A DNA stretch of 40,861 bases from Acidobacteriaceae bacterium. Lineage in GTDB: Bacteria; Acidobacteriota; Terriglobia; Terriglobales; Acidobacteriaceae. This document shows positions 26,530-35,279 of the stretch, piece by piece. Positions within the stretch are counted from its first letter, which is position 1. The number at the start of each line of letters is the position of its first letter. A program made the translations under genes and the position numbers. The DNA is taken from positions 1 through 40,861 of the forward strand of contig CAJCIM010000012.1 of assembly GCA_903970395.1 (NCBI GenBank), in the 5' to 3' direction. The notes beneath the pieces are model-generated. The model was given only the letters and a program-made list of their open reading frames with translations, was not told the origin of the DNA and searched no databases.

Positions 26530-27390
26530 TCAGTTCTCCGTAGGCTTCGTGATGTGGTCGATTACAAGATTTGGCACAGGCTCGTGTACCCCTTCGAGTT
26601 TGAGCCCAAGCTGCTCCTGCACCGCGGTGAAGATCGACGGCCAACTGTCGGGATCGTGCGCGGACCACTCCCGGCCAAACTGAAGCGTGTAATTGTAGGT
26701 GCCGGTGAGACCGGTCTTGTCAACGACAGGCGCTTCTACCATCGAACTCAGGGCGCCAGTAATGGCGCGCACCGGGGAATTCGATCCGACAAACTCGAGG
26801 CCATGCTGCGATCCATGAGCCTGGACGTTGGCGGGAGGCGGCGGCGGGGGTGCCTCTCCATTCGCGGGAGGCGGCGGCGCGGGTACAGCCTGCATCTTCA
26901 CGCCCCCTTTGGCCACAACCAGGTTGTAGATGGCGCTATTGCGAGTTTCGAGATGCGTCTTCAGGCCCAGGCGTTCAGTCAACAGCACGCGAATCGCGTT
27001 TCGCTTTTCCAGCCGGACCTCGTTGTCGGTGAGCTTGGCGAGCCACGCATCGGTGGCTTCGTCCGAACGGGCCTGAATGTCGTAGAACGTGTTCGTGGCC
27101 CAATCAGGCGCACCGACAACCGGGGCATCAAAGCCATAAGCTATCTGGAGAAGCGCTTTGATAGGCAGGTTCGTGGCTTCGAAACGGCTGGAGTGCGGCG
27201 GACTGGAGACCGACACGTGGAAGTTGGCGTCCGGCGGCGGTGCAAGGCGTATGGTGGCAACGTCAAAGGTGAGCTTGGGCGTATAGCCGGGTTCGTCCAC
27301 GATAGGGGCCTGCGCGCGCGCGGAGAGACCAGACACTAAGGCGAGAACGGCCGCAAGCAGAATAATTTGTTGAGGAACGATACGGAGCAT
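26530..27390 (-). CDS. TIGR03435-family secreted protein
   Basis: 286 residues. Signal peptide: LRIVPQQIILLAAVLALVSG then LSARAQA. Diagnostic family pattern: FDVATIRLAPP, FEATNLPIKALLQIAYGF, PDWATNTFYDIQA, RNAIRVLLTERLGLKTHLETRN, a Pro-rich insert (PAPPPPANGEAPPPPPPAN), PVVDKTGLTGTYNYTLQF, and a C-terminal VQEQLGLKLE. The family is highly expanded in soil acidobacteria and has no known function. AAGGAG lies 10 nt before the ATG. It stands alone, flanked by long intergenic regions. Confidence 0.92.
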   Translation of the reverse strand: MLRIVPQQIILLAAVLALVSGLSARAQAPIVDEPGYTPKLTFDVATIRLAPPPDANFHVSVSSPPHSSRFEATNLPIKALLQIAYGFDAPVVGAPDWATNTFYDIQARSDEATDAWLAKLTDNEVRLEKRNAIRVLLTERLGLKTHLETRNSAIYNLVVAKGGVKMQAVPAPPPPANGEAPPPPPPANVQAHGSQHGLEFVGSNSPVRAITGALSSMVEAPVVDKTGLTGTYNYTLQFGREWSAHDPDSWPSIFTAVQEQLGLKLEGVHEPVPNLVIDHITKPTEN

Positions 27391-27809
27391 GGGCGTTGAA
27401 CTCCTTGCGAAGATAATACGGCTGAATGAGCCGCCCGCTTCTAAACAAATAGATCAAACGATACTACCCGCTTCTCTCCCACAAAGCCTTCCCGTTGTTG
27501 CCCTCTCCTATACTTCCACGCCTACCCAACCGAAGCGCGTTTTCAGGACTGATAGATGCAGATCGACTTCGAAACGCGCTTTGGCCTGTTGGCAAAAGCT
27601 GAGTATGCCATTCGTTCTGCGCTCGCAGTTTTTCCAGAGTTTCTACGTTTATATGAAGGGATGACCTGAGCATGTGGACCTCTCCGTGGCCCCCGGCGAT
27701 CCGGAAGCCTTGTCACCAGAGCACCTCCTCGGCTGCATGCAAGTCGTTGGCTGAGCGCGAGACGCAAGCGTGACGCCGAGGAAATTATGGAAATGGACTG
27801 TATGAGACT
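27391..27809. other. Intergenic region without a supported gene
   Basis: About 420 bases. A 37-codon open frame at 27556-27669 (starting MQIDFETRFG, AGGA 7 nt upstream) is possible but unsupported. No repeats or RNA features were recognised. Confidence 0.4.
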
Positions 27810-29270
27810 TCAAACCATTTGGTGGGCATCCGGGTTGAACTCTCCGGGCGTCGGCTCGGGATTATTCTGGCCTCGGCGAGTTGAGAGCATACCAGCGATA
27901 GTGTCGGTATATTGCTTTACGGTAGAACCCAGGTCATAGTCTTTATTGTTAAGATTCATCACGCCGGAGCCCATACTGACTGCTGTTCCCGCGACCTGCG
28001 CAATGCTCGGCGCATTCCCGGTAACACCCGCCAGTGACGCCACGGTACCACCAAACTTCAAAGTACTGCCGACAACCTGCCCTAGGCGCACCATCTGCTC
28101 TGGAGTAAGCGCCTTCCCCGCCGAGACAGCCTCATAGGCCTGCGTCAATGCATTGGCTCCTTCTGAAAGAGCCCAGGTTACGGAAGACGCCTTATTGGCC
28201 CCCGCGCTTCCGGTGGCACCCCCGATGACCCCAGTGACTCCGGAAGTTGTGTTTAAAACCCCTTTCATTAGATCGATCCCGGCGGATAAGAGCTGCTTCT
28301 GCTGTTGAGGACTGGAGTCTGAACTTAAGAGATTGCTGAATTCGACTCCCGCAGTTCCGGCTTGCCAAAGACCGCCCACTCCAAACAAGCTCTCACCAGC
28401 TATTCCAGTCTTGGTGCTGCCGGCTAAAGTCCCCGCTTCAGAAAGAACATTACTGACTTCACCCAGGGTCTTTCCGCTGAGCAGGTTGAAACTAGCTGCT
28501 CCCGAACGTCCACCTTCTTCCGTCTCAGGGAGTTCTTCAACCCGCATAGGTATTCGGCGCAGAGGTTCCAGATGTGTCGGTACGCGGCGCAGAGGCTCGA
28601 GCCGCCCGGAAGCCAGGGAAGAAGAGATTTGGGACGAGCCTGGCTTCAGCGCTCCCGAATTTTGCCCCCCTATTTGCGACGCGTTTTGCGAAACAGGCTG
28701 TCGATGGGTCGGTGACTCTTGAAGAGTAGAGCCAGACTGGCTCTTGTTCTCTCCGGCGAGCTCCGAAGGGAAGGCTGGCTGGCTTAAGGGGGTCGCGGTT
28801 CCTGTACCTGGATTTACTGCCGGCTTCGAAGCAAATGGAAGAGGACGCAGGTTTCCACCCGGATTCAAATTACCCGCCGAAGCCAAAGATGAACTTCCGA
28901 AATGATGCGACTGCGCCTTACTCATTGGAGGATATATGTGCATGCGCTGAAGATAGGCTCCTCCAGAATCCTGAGCGTTTTGTTGTACCGGGCCTGAAGA
29001 GAGAGGGATGGCCTGTTCCGCCATCTCTCCTGATGAACCTGTAACTTCCAGAGAACCATCCGAGGAGGTGACGGCCGCTACGGCATGGGCAACCTCTGCA
29101 TTGGAAGGTTGTTCAGAATGGACAGGAGACAACTGCTGAGACGCGGTCTGGCTTACAGGCGCTCGGGATTGGGTCGAGTCTCCTTGTGCTGCCTGTTGAT
29201 CTACTGGCAAATCCAGATCTGCATCCGAGTTTTTAAACTCGTTTCCGCTTAAACTATTCAATGACGTCAT
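27810..29270 (-). CDS. Unrecognised Ser/Gln/Gly-rich 486-residue protein
   Basis: Not a family I recognise. Residues 1-250 are disordered in character, rich in Ser, Gln, Pro and Asn, with a duplicated motif LEPLRRVPTH / LEPLRRIPMR around residues 225-245. Residues ~265-460 are Gly/Ala/Ser/Val-rich helices with weak hydrophobic stretches (GVTGVIGGATGSAGANKAS, GGTVASLAGVTGNAPSIAQV). There is no signal peptide. A disordered N-terminus plus a Gly/Ala helical part resembles some secreted effector or translocator proteins, but no secretion genes are nearby, so that is speculation. The upstream Shine-Dalgarno sequence is weak. It is solitary within the compositional island. Confidence 0.6.
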   Translation of the reverse strand: MTSLNSLSGNEFKNSDADLDLPVDQQAAQGDSTQSRAPVSQTASQQLSPVHSEQPSNAEVAHAVAAVTSSDGSLEVTGSSGEMAEQAIPLSSGPVQQNAQDSGGAYLQRMHIYPPMSKAQSHHFGSSSLASAGNLNPGGNLRPLPFASKPAVNPGTGTATPLSQPAFPSELAGENKSQSGSTLQESPTHRQPVSQNASQIGGQNSGALKPGSSQISSSLASGRLEPLRRVPTHLEPLRRIPMRVEELPETEEGGRSGAASFNLLSGKTLGEVSNVLSEAGTLAGSTKTGIAGESLFGVGGLWQAGTAGVEFSNLLSSDSSPQQQKQLLSAGIDLMKGVLNTTSGVTGVIGGATGSAGANKASSVTWALSEGANALTQAYEAVSAGKALTPEQMVRLGQVVGSTLKFGGTVASLAGVTGNAPSIAQVAGTAVSMGSGVMNLNNKDYDLGSTVKQYTDTIAGMLSTRRGQNNPEPTPGEFNPDAHQMV

Positions 29271-29557
29271 AGATATCTATGCCTTTTTGTCTCTCATACA
29301 GCAGACGAACTTCAGATAAACCTCAGAACTAATCTGGCACAGAGGTCATAAAAATGGCATAAAAGTCTGGCGAAGACTAATTCCAGGGGACCTTCGCGCT
29401 ATGCGTTCTCGGGCCCATGGACGCGAGTGGTCACTAAACAACTAGCGGCTGAAACGCCGCGCCGCTAACGCAGAAGATGGAACTTTGCTTCGGGAAGGTT
29501 TAGATTCGCATAACTCATTTGATTGAGCTAGTAAACCATCTATGACAATACAAAATT
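29271..29557. other. Intergenic region between unknown gene and bioB remnant
   Basis: 287 bases, AT-richer than the surroundings. A TAGCGGC/GCCGCTA hairpin with an 11-nt loop (29443-29467) is present without a T-run. Nothing else recognised. Confidence 0.4.
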
Positions 29558-30530
29558 ATGTTTGAAAGTTCTCTGCTTGTACCCGAACCTCTGATGGAGG
29601 TATTCGTGAATCCGCTTCTTGTACGCGCACTCGAGGTCTATCACCTTCCGCTCTTTGACTTGATCGATCAGGCACATCAGGTGCATCGGCAATGGCATAA
29701 TCCCGCCGACGTTCAACGCTGTGTGCTGCTTTCCATCAAGACGGGCGGCTGTCCAGAGGACTGCGGCTATTGCTCGCAATCAGCTCATCACGAAGCGAAT
29801 GTGCCGCGCCAGCTTCTATTGACGCTGGAGGAAGTCCGGACTGCGACACGCCATGCGAAAGAACATGGAGCAAGCCGTCTCTGCATGGGAGCTGCCTGGA
29901 GATGCGCTCCCAACGGTGAGCCCTTCGAACGAGTGCTCAATATGGTTCGGGAGATCAAGTCATTCGGCCTGGAAGCATGTGCCACCCTGGGAATGCTGGA
30001 TCAGGATCAGGCCAACCGATAGAAAGATGCAGGCCTCGACGCGTACAACCACAACCTGGATACAAGCCGCGAATTCTATGGACAGGTCATTACCACGTGG
30101 ACATTCGACGATCGCCTAAGCACTATAGAAGCCGTGCGCAAAGCTGGGATCACAGTCTGCTGCGGCGGCATTCTCAGACTGGGAGAAAGCGAAATCGATC
30201 GCTGCCGGCTTCTAGCTGAGCTCGCCTCGATGCAGCCGCAACCGGAATCTGTTCCGATCAATCTTTTAGTTCCAATTGTAAGGAACGCCGCTCGGATCTG
30301 CCAAGCCCGTAAAGAGCACAGACTTGATACTGGTCATTGCCGTAGCGCGCGTACTCATGCCGCAGTCACGAGTACGCCTGTCCGCAGGCCGGCTTTCACT
30401 CAATCATGAAGCGCAGTTGCTCGCCTTCTTTGCGGAAGCGAACTCGATCTTTATCGGCGACAAGCTCCTGACCACCCCGAACGTTGCCGAGGATGACGAT
30501 CAGCGCCTCCTGGCTGAGGTCGGCGCCTGA
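29558..30530 (+). pseudogene. bioB: Biotin synthase pseudogene
   Basis: Biotin synthase is a radical-SAM enzyme that inserts sulfur into dethiobiotin. The catalytic core is still readable: radical-SAM cluster [86 protein letters not shown]. Two lesions break it: an in-frame TAG at 30020-30022 (between QANR and KDAGLD, where a Leu is typical) and a one-base insertion near 30273, so that GTPL and everything after is in another frame. Motif conservation suggests recent loss. Another route to biotin, or a second bioB, is expected elsewhere. No other bio genes adjoin it. Confidence 0.9.
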
Positions 30531-30648
30531 TGCAGTCATCAGGTATTGCCTAATCGCCGATGCGCTCATCGCGGTCCGGGCTCGCACACAGATGTCGGCT
30601 TCTCATCACGAATCAAGCAGACCGGTAGAGATAGACTTTCGCTACTTC

Positions 30649-31761
30649 CTAACCACCCCACCGCTCCCACGGCGTCACACACCCCTCCCAACCCGCAGGC
30701 AGATTCGGAGCCTTATAGCTCGGGTCTTCCGCCAACTTGAGCTTCACTGTCTCATGCACCGTCGAGCCCTCAGGAATCTGCCGCCGCCGCCCAAGCGGAA
30801 TCGTCCACTGCCGCTTCTCCGTCGTGAAGTTGTACACATGCTTCGGAATAAACTCCAGTGGCCACCAGTACCACTTTAGCGACTCATGCACCTTCTGGTT
30901 CGGGTCCGGCTCCACAGGCGGCTTCGTCGCGGACTGCCCCAGAATCTTCGCCACCTTCGCCGCATCCACCCGCAGCCCTAGCGAAACTGCCTCACACAGC
31001 ATCCACTCCAGCGTAATCTGCGTCAGCCCGCTCTCCGGCGGCGCATACGACCCACCCACGTCGGAGTGCGTCCCCGCAAACCATACCTGCTTGATCGTCT
31101 GCCCCGGATACGCCGGGCCCCACAGGTTGTTGCGAAAGAAACACCGCCGCTCGTCGATCGAAACCGCATGGCGTCCGTTCTTCATCGCCGGGTTCCGCGC
31201 CGTGTACGGCAGCTTCAGCGGGTCCCATATCATACCCACCGAGCTCACCGTGTCCCACACCCCCACGCACTGAATCTCCACCGCGCGGCTGAAGCAACCT
31301 TTGAATCCCGCTGCCTCCGCAAAGTGCTGCTGCATGCCCGCAGCCTTGCGGCTCCTGCGCGCAAACATCTTTAGCACATACGGAATCAGCCCCTCATTCC
31401 CTGCCCGCAGCAACCCGAACATCTGCAGCATCGCCGAAACCGCGCGCACCGTGTACGCACCGCGACTGAACCCGAACAGGTAGATCTGGTCGCCGTCCTC
31501 ATAGGCGTTCATCAGGAACCGGTACGCATCGCCCGCATACCCCAGCAGCCCCGCGCCAAATCCAAGCCCCAGCAGCATAGACCACGTCGCCTCAATCCAG
31601 TTCCGCGACGTCGCCGACCCCATCGTTCCCAACCCAGGATGGTAGTAGCAGACCTGCCCCTCATCCTGCATCAGCGCGTGATACAGATTCACTACGTTGG
31701 TATTGCGGTCGCCGTACTCACCGCCGGTCCCATCGCAGCAGATCACAATATTCTTGCCCAT
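30649..31761 (-). CDS. DUF2235 alpha/beta-hydrolase-like protein
   Basis: 370 residues. Family motifs: IVICCDGTGGEYGDRNTNV at the N-terminus, nucleophile elbow GFSRGAYTVRA (Ser99), CVGVWDTVSSVG (probable catalytic Asp) and WFAGTHSDVGGSY (probable catalytic His). DUF2235 includes the Tle1 phospholipase effectors of type VI secretion, but many members are free-standing; no VgrG, PAAR or immunity gene is visible here, and the product has no signal peptide. GGAGG lies 5 nt before the ATG. The C-terminal part (KWYWWPLEFIPKHV) is typical of the non-effector members. Its substrate is unknown. Confidence 0.88.
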   Translation of the reverse strand: MGKNIVICCDGTGGEYGDRNTNVVNLYHALMQDEGQVCYYHPGLGTMGSATSRNWIEATWSMLLGLGFGAGLLGYAGDAYRFLMNAYEDGDQIYLFGFSRGAYTVRAVSAMLQMFGLLRAGNEGLIPYVLKMFARRSRKAAGMQQHFAEAAGFKGCFSRAVEIQCVGVWDTVSSVGMIWDPLKLPYTARNPAMKNGRHAVSIDERRCFFRNNLWGPAYPGQTIKQVWFAGTHSDVGGSYAPPESGLTQITLEWMLCEAVSLGLRVDAAKVAKILGQSATKPPVEPDPNQKVHESLKWYWWPLEFIPKHVYNFTTEKRQWTIPLGRRRQIPEGSTVHETVKLKLAEDPSYKAPNLPAGWEGCVTPWERWGG

Positions 31762-31863
31762 CGCCGCCTCCGTTCAAACGTCACTTCAAACAGACAGATC
31801 CGCGGCGCTCTCACGCCTCCACCTACACCCTAAAGAATCGATGCCAGAGAGCCTAACCCGTTC

Positions 31864-32030
31864 TTGACACCGGGTCTATACTTAAATCGGAGGACATCCC
31901 CTCGCCCGGCATATGTCGGGCGTTTGTGTCTTCGGGCCCACACTCGGCACAGAACCCCCTCAGCTCATTGGGTGGTTCCACCGCTAACCCCAATCCACTG
32001 CGGATTTTAGCCTCAAAAACGTGGGAGGGT
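31864..32030 (+). ncRNA. Structured intergenic element, copy B (candidate leader or small RNA)
   Basis: Second copy of the element at 160-323: TTGACA (31864-31869), exactly 7 nt, TATACT (31877-31882); a terminator-like hairpin (31903-31922); then ATTGGG (31967-31972) pairing with CCCAAT around the conserved GGTTCCACC and CTAA segment; then CGGATTTTAGCCTC and GGGAGGGT (32023-32030). The final ~57 bases are roughly three-quarters identical to copy A, with changes that keep the hairpins. Unlike copy A, it lies 77 nt upstream of a gene in the same orientation (phosphodiesterase, 32108), so it could act as a leader. Confidence 0.4.
31903..31922 (+). terminator. Terminator-like hairpin in element B
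   Basis: CGCCCGGC pairs with GTCGGGCG (8 bp, one G-U) around ATAT and is followed by TTTGTG. It starts about 20 nt after the -10-like TATACT. Confidence 0.4.
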
Positions 32031-32107
32031 GCGCCGCCTATTCATGGGCCATTCTCCGCTCTCTGAAATACTGTCTAACATAACTAAAATCGCAGGTAGA
32101 ACATAAC

Positions 32108-34117
32108 GTGATCAAGCCGCTCTTCGCCTCCGCAGTCGCCGTCCTTGCTCTCAGCGCATCCGCGCAGCAGCCCGCAGCCAAACCGCACCACAACGTCATC
32201 ATCTTTGTGGCCGACGGCCTCCGCCGCAACTCCGTCACGCCGGAAGACATGCCGACGCTCTACCGCATCCGCACCGAGGGCGTCGACCTCCGCAACAGCC
32301 ACTCGGTCTACCCGTCGGTCACCACCGCGAACGCCTCCTCCATCGCCACCGGCCACGGCCTCGGCGACACCGGCGACTACGGCAACGTCATCTACCCGGG
32401 CCGCTACCTAACAGACCCCTTCGCGCCCGCGCCCACCGACGGCATCGCGCCCTTCCTAGAAAACGACGGCGTCCTCGCCTCCATGAACGCCGACTTCAAT
32501 GGCAATTACTTCGGCGAGACCACACTCCTCACCGCCGCGCACGATGCCGGCTACAGCGTCGCCGCTATCGGCAAGCTCGGGCCCACAGCCATTCAGCTGC
32601 TGCCCTTCGTCAAGCGCAACGAACTCGGCCAGATGGCCGTCCCAGACGCTCTGATCGTCGACGACTCCACAGGCCACGCCAACAGCGTCCCTCTGCCGCT
32701 CGACTTCGCCGAACGCCTCGCGCACTCCGGCTTGCCGACTGAAGCACCTCTCCGCACCAACGGCTACGCACCCGACTCGCAGTGGTCCAACGGCTTCGGC
32801 GGCGACGCCGCCACACCCGGCACGCTCGCCGCCAACCACGTGCAGGAGCAGTGGTTCGCCGACATCACCACCAAGCTCGTCCTCCCAGGCTTTGCCGAGG
32901 CCAACAAGCCCTTCGTCATCCTCTTCTGGTCACGCGACCCCGACGGCACGCAGCACAACCAGGGGGACAGCCTCCAGAAGCTAACCCCCGGCATCAACGG
33001 CGACTCGTCACGCCTCGCACTGCGCAATGCTGACCACTGCCTCGCGCAGCTCATCGAATGGCTCGACAAGCACCCCGGCATCAAGGCCAACACCGACATC
33101 GTCGTCACCTCCGACCACGGCTTCGCCACAGTCAGCCGCCGCGAGCTTGAAGCCGACGGCACCACCGTCGCCACGCCCTCCGCCGCGCTCACCTACGCGC
33201 CACAGGGCCACGACAAGCCCGAACCGAAATCGACGCTGCCCACCGGATTCCTCGGCATCGACCTCGCTCTCTTCACGCACCAAAAGCTCTTTGACACCGG
33301 CAAGCGCTCCACCACCGGCGACTCCGTCTACGCAGAGGTCCCGCTCAGCGGCGAAACCTCCGGCTACCCAAGCGACGGCAGTGCCCTCCTCGGTGAAACT
33401 GTGCACAAGCTCGACGGCTCCGACGCCCGCATCATCATCGAAGCCAACGGCGGCACAGACTTCCTCTACGTCCCCAGCAAAGACGCGCAGATCGTCGCCG
33501 ACACCGTCGCCGCACTCTCTGACCTCGACTACATCTCCGGCATCTTTGTCGACGACACCTTCTGCCCCACCGCCACCAGCTGCCCCGGAGCGCTGCCGCT
33601 CACCAGCGTCGGCCTCAAAGGCTCTAGCAAGATTCCCAACCCCACCATCGCGGTCACCTTCAAGCACTTCTTCCTAAAGCCCGACGACAAACATCTGGAT
33701 GCCATGCAGTACGGCATCCAGATCACCGACACCAACCTGCAGGAGGGCCAGGGCAACCACGGTGCTCTCGCCCGTGATCAGACCTGGAACAATATGGCCG
33801 CCATCGGGCCAGACTTCAAAAAGGGCTACGTCGACCCGGAACCGGTCGGCAACATTGACATCACACCCACCATCGCCGCGGTGCTCGGCATCAACATCAC
33901 CGCCCATGGCGAACTCAAAGGCCGCGTCATAACCGAAGCCCTCTCGGACTCGAAGACCGCTCCCAAATCCGCCGCACCCGGCAAGACGCTCGTCAGCGCC
34001 CCCGCAGCCAACGGCCGCCGTACCATTCTCGACTATCAGGAACACGACGGAGTCCACTACTACGACCGCGCCTGCCTCATTAAAGCCGAAGGCGACTCCC
34101 CCACCTGCCCGGAGTAG
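32108..34117 (+). CDS. Exported phosphodiesterase/alkaline-phosphatase-superfamily protein
   Basis: 669 residues from a GTG start. A signal peptide (IKPLFASAVAVLALSASAQQ) exports it. The type I phosphodiesterase/nucleotide pyrophosphatase core is visible: metal site HNVIIFVADGLRRNSV, the nucleophile region SVYPSVTTANASSIATGHG (Thr in YPSVTT), WSRDPDGTQHNQGD, and TSDHGFATV near the second metal site. A later NHGALARD and IDITPTIAAVLGI complete the alkaline-phosphatase-like fold. It probably hydrolyses phosphodiesters or nucleotides in the periplasm; the substrate is unknown. Its leader contains structured element B. It is convergent with the DinB gene. Confidence 0.9.
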   Translation: MIKPLFASAVAVLALSASAQQPAAKPHHNVIIFVADGLRRNSVTPEDMPTLYRIRTEGVDLRNSHSVYPSVTTANASSIATGHGLGDTGDYGNVIYPGRYLTDPFAPAPTDGIAPFLENDGVLASMNADFNGNYFGETTLLTAAHDAGYSVAAIGKLGPTAIQLLPFVKRNELGQMAVPDALIVDDSTGHANSVPLPLDFAERLAHSGLPTEAPLRTNGYAPDSQWSNGFGGDAATPGTLAANHVQEQWFADITTKLVLPGFAEANKPFVILFWSRDPDGTQHNQGDSLQKLTPGINGDSSRLALRNADHCLAQLIEWLDKHPGIKANTDIVVTSDHGFATVSRRELEADGTTVATPSAALTYAPQGHDKPEPKSTLPTGFLGIDLALFTHQKLFDTGKRSTTGDSVYAEVPLSGETSGYPSDGSALLGETVHKLDGSDARIIIEANGGTDFLYVPSKDAQIVADTVAALSDLDYISGIFVDDTFCPTATSCPGALPLTSVGLKGSSKIPNPTIAVTFKHFFLKPDDKHLDAMQYGIQITDTNLQEGQGNHGALARDQTWNNMAAIGPDFKKGYVDPEPVGNIDITPTIAAVLGINITAHGELKGRVITEALSDSKTAPKSAAPGKTLVSAPAANGRRTILDYQEHDGVHYYDRACLIKAEGDSPTCPE

Positions 34118-34130
34118 CTCAAACCTCCCT

Positions 34131-34170
34131 TTGGTTTGTCATCCCCGAAGTGAATCTGCGTCTTGCTTGT
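34131..34170. repeat. Interspersed repeat forming the DinB gene end
   Basis: TTTGTCATCCCCGAAGTGAATCTGCGTCT-type repeat matching 10198-10232. On the minus strand it supplies the last codons (KQDADSLRG) and the stop codon of the DinB-like gene. A small CAAACC/GGTTTG hairpin (34120-34138) overlaps its edge. Confidence 0.55.
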
Positions 34171-34663
34171 GCAGGAGCGAGTGCACAACCTTCGCCGTCG
34201 TCACCATCTGCCCACTGTGCCGCTGCGTATGCTCGGCACAGTGGATCAGCAGCCCCGCAACCGTCGTTCGCAACATCTTCCGCCCCACGCCACGAGCTTC
34301 GCTGAAGCTCTCCGGCGCGATCGCACGCACACGCTCCATCGCAAGCACAACACCCTTGCGAAACTCGGTCAGCACCTCGCTCGCTGTACCGGTCTCATCC
34401 ATCTCCCACGCGAGCACTCGCGACTGCTCTTCACTCAGCTGCTGCCCTTCGGCATAGGTCAGCAGCCGGTCCAGCGACCGCGCCATATGACGCAGCTGAA
34501 ACGCCACTGGCGGCAATCCTGCCGGTCGCTGAAACATCGCCGCATCGTTCAGCGGAGCAGCCCAGCGCTCCGCATCCTCAGCCGCCAGCTCCAGTGCATG
34601 AAGCACCGCGCGCCGCACCGGCTCAACCTCGGTCATCGTCCCACGCAACCACGGCTCTACCAT
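34139..34663 (-). CDS. DinB-superfamily protein
   Basis: 174 residues. The DinB/YfiT fold is a four-helix bundle with a metal site of three histidines. Here LRHMARSLDRLLTYAEG (first His) and the late HCAEHTQRHSGQM motif (two His) fit. Members include thiol-dependent transferases and stress-induced proteins of unknown role. The ATG at 34663 shares one base with the TGA of the upstream lipoprotein gene (TGATG), so translation is probably coupled; it is the last gene of the osmoprotectant operon. The C-terminal peptide comes from an interspersed repeat. Confidence 0.88.
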   Translation of the reverse strand: MVEPWLRGTMTEVEPVRRAVLHALELAAEDAERWAAPLNDAAMFQRPAGLPPVAFQLRHMARSLDRLLTYAEGQQLSEEQSRVLAWEMDETGTASEVLTEFRKGVVLAMERVRAIAPESFSEARGVGRKMLRTTVAGLLIHCAEHTQRHSGQMVTTAKVVHSLLHKQDADSLRG

Positions 34664-35253
34664 CAGCGCGCTCCCCCAACCGATTTGCAGTCCGCAACGC
34701 AGGCCCACACCGACAGCGTCGCAACGATCCTGTTCTCACCCGGCCGCACCCTCGGGTCCACCATCATCGACTGCTCCCGCACGTCGCGCAACACAAACAC
34801 CTCTGACGACATCGGATCTAGTGAGCACTCACGCTCACCACCCGGCCGCCCAGCAACGCCGCAAGGCAGCGACAGAAAGTTCGCCGCCCGCACCACACCT
34901 TTGCCCGTCGAAAGCTGCTCTCGAGTCATCACACCAGCGAACACCGGCTGCGTCGCACTCAGCTTCACCCGCAGCCGCGTCGAGTGCATCGGCACATCAA
35001 ACACGCGCCCCTGCGAAGGCCTCGTCGCGAAGCTCTCCTGGTCATACTGCTTCCACCCAAACTTTGGAGCCACACCGCTCGTCGCAGGCGCAGCATTCGT
35101 CTGCGACGATACAGTCGACTCAGACGAAGCAGGCATCGCACTCTGCACAGCAGCAGCCGGACTACTCACAATCGCACTCTCAGCCGGACGCGATCTCTTG
35201 CATCCAGCCATCACCACCAACAGTAATCCGACGATCGAGATACCCTTGTTCAT
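34663..35253 (-). CDS. Lipoprotein of unknown function in the osmoprotectant operon
   Basis: 196 residues from the ATG at 35253. The N-terminus MNKGISIVGLLLVVMAGCKR is a lipoprotein signal with lipobox VMAGC. A Ser/Ala/Thr-rich linker leads to a globular part (from about residue 70) with KYD-like beta strands (RVFDVPMHSTRLRVKLSA) and four cysteines in the last 60 residues. An alternative ATG at 35280 forms a TGATG overlap with the binding-protein stop and would add nine basic residues. The family is not recognised. Position suggests a role with the ABC transporter; that is inference. Confidence 0.75.
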   Translation of the reverse strand: MNKGISIVGLLLVVMAGCKRSRPAESAIVSSPAAAVQSAMPASSESTVSSQTNAAPATSGVAPKFGWKQYDQESFATRPSQGRVFDVPMHSTRLRVKLSATQPVFAGVMTREQLSTGKGVVRAANFLSLPCGVAGRPGGERECSLDPMSSEVFVLRDVREQSMMVDPRVRPGENRIVATLSVWACVADCKSVGGAR

Positions 35254-35279
35254 CGCTCTTAGTCTACGACCACACCGCA

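Noticed and set aside
26192-26683. 163-codon open frame on the + strand
   Set aside because: Its 3' part is antisense to the well-supported TIGR03435 gene, its composition is not protein-like, and it has no ribosome binding site.
27556-27669. 37-codon frame starting MQIDFETRFG
   Set aside because: AGGA lies 7 nt upstream and the peptide looks helical, but there is no recognisable family or genomic context; too weak to call.
30649-31761. DUF2235 protein as a type VI secretion effector
   Set aside because: No VgrG, PAAR, Hcp or immunity gene is present and the gene stands alone; the family has many non-effector members.
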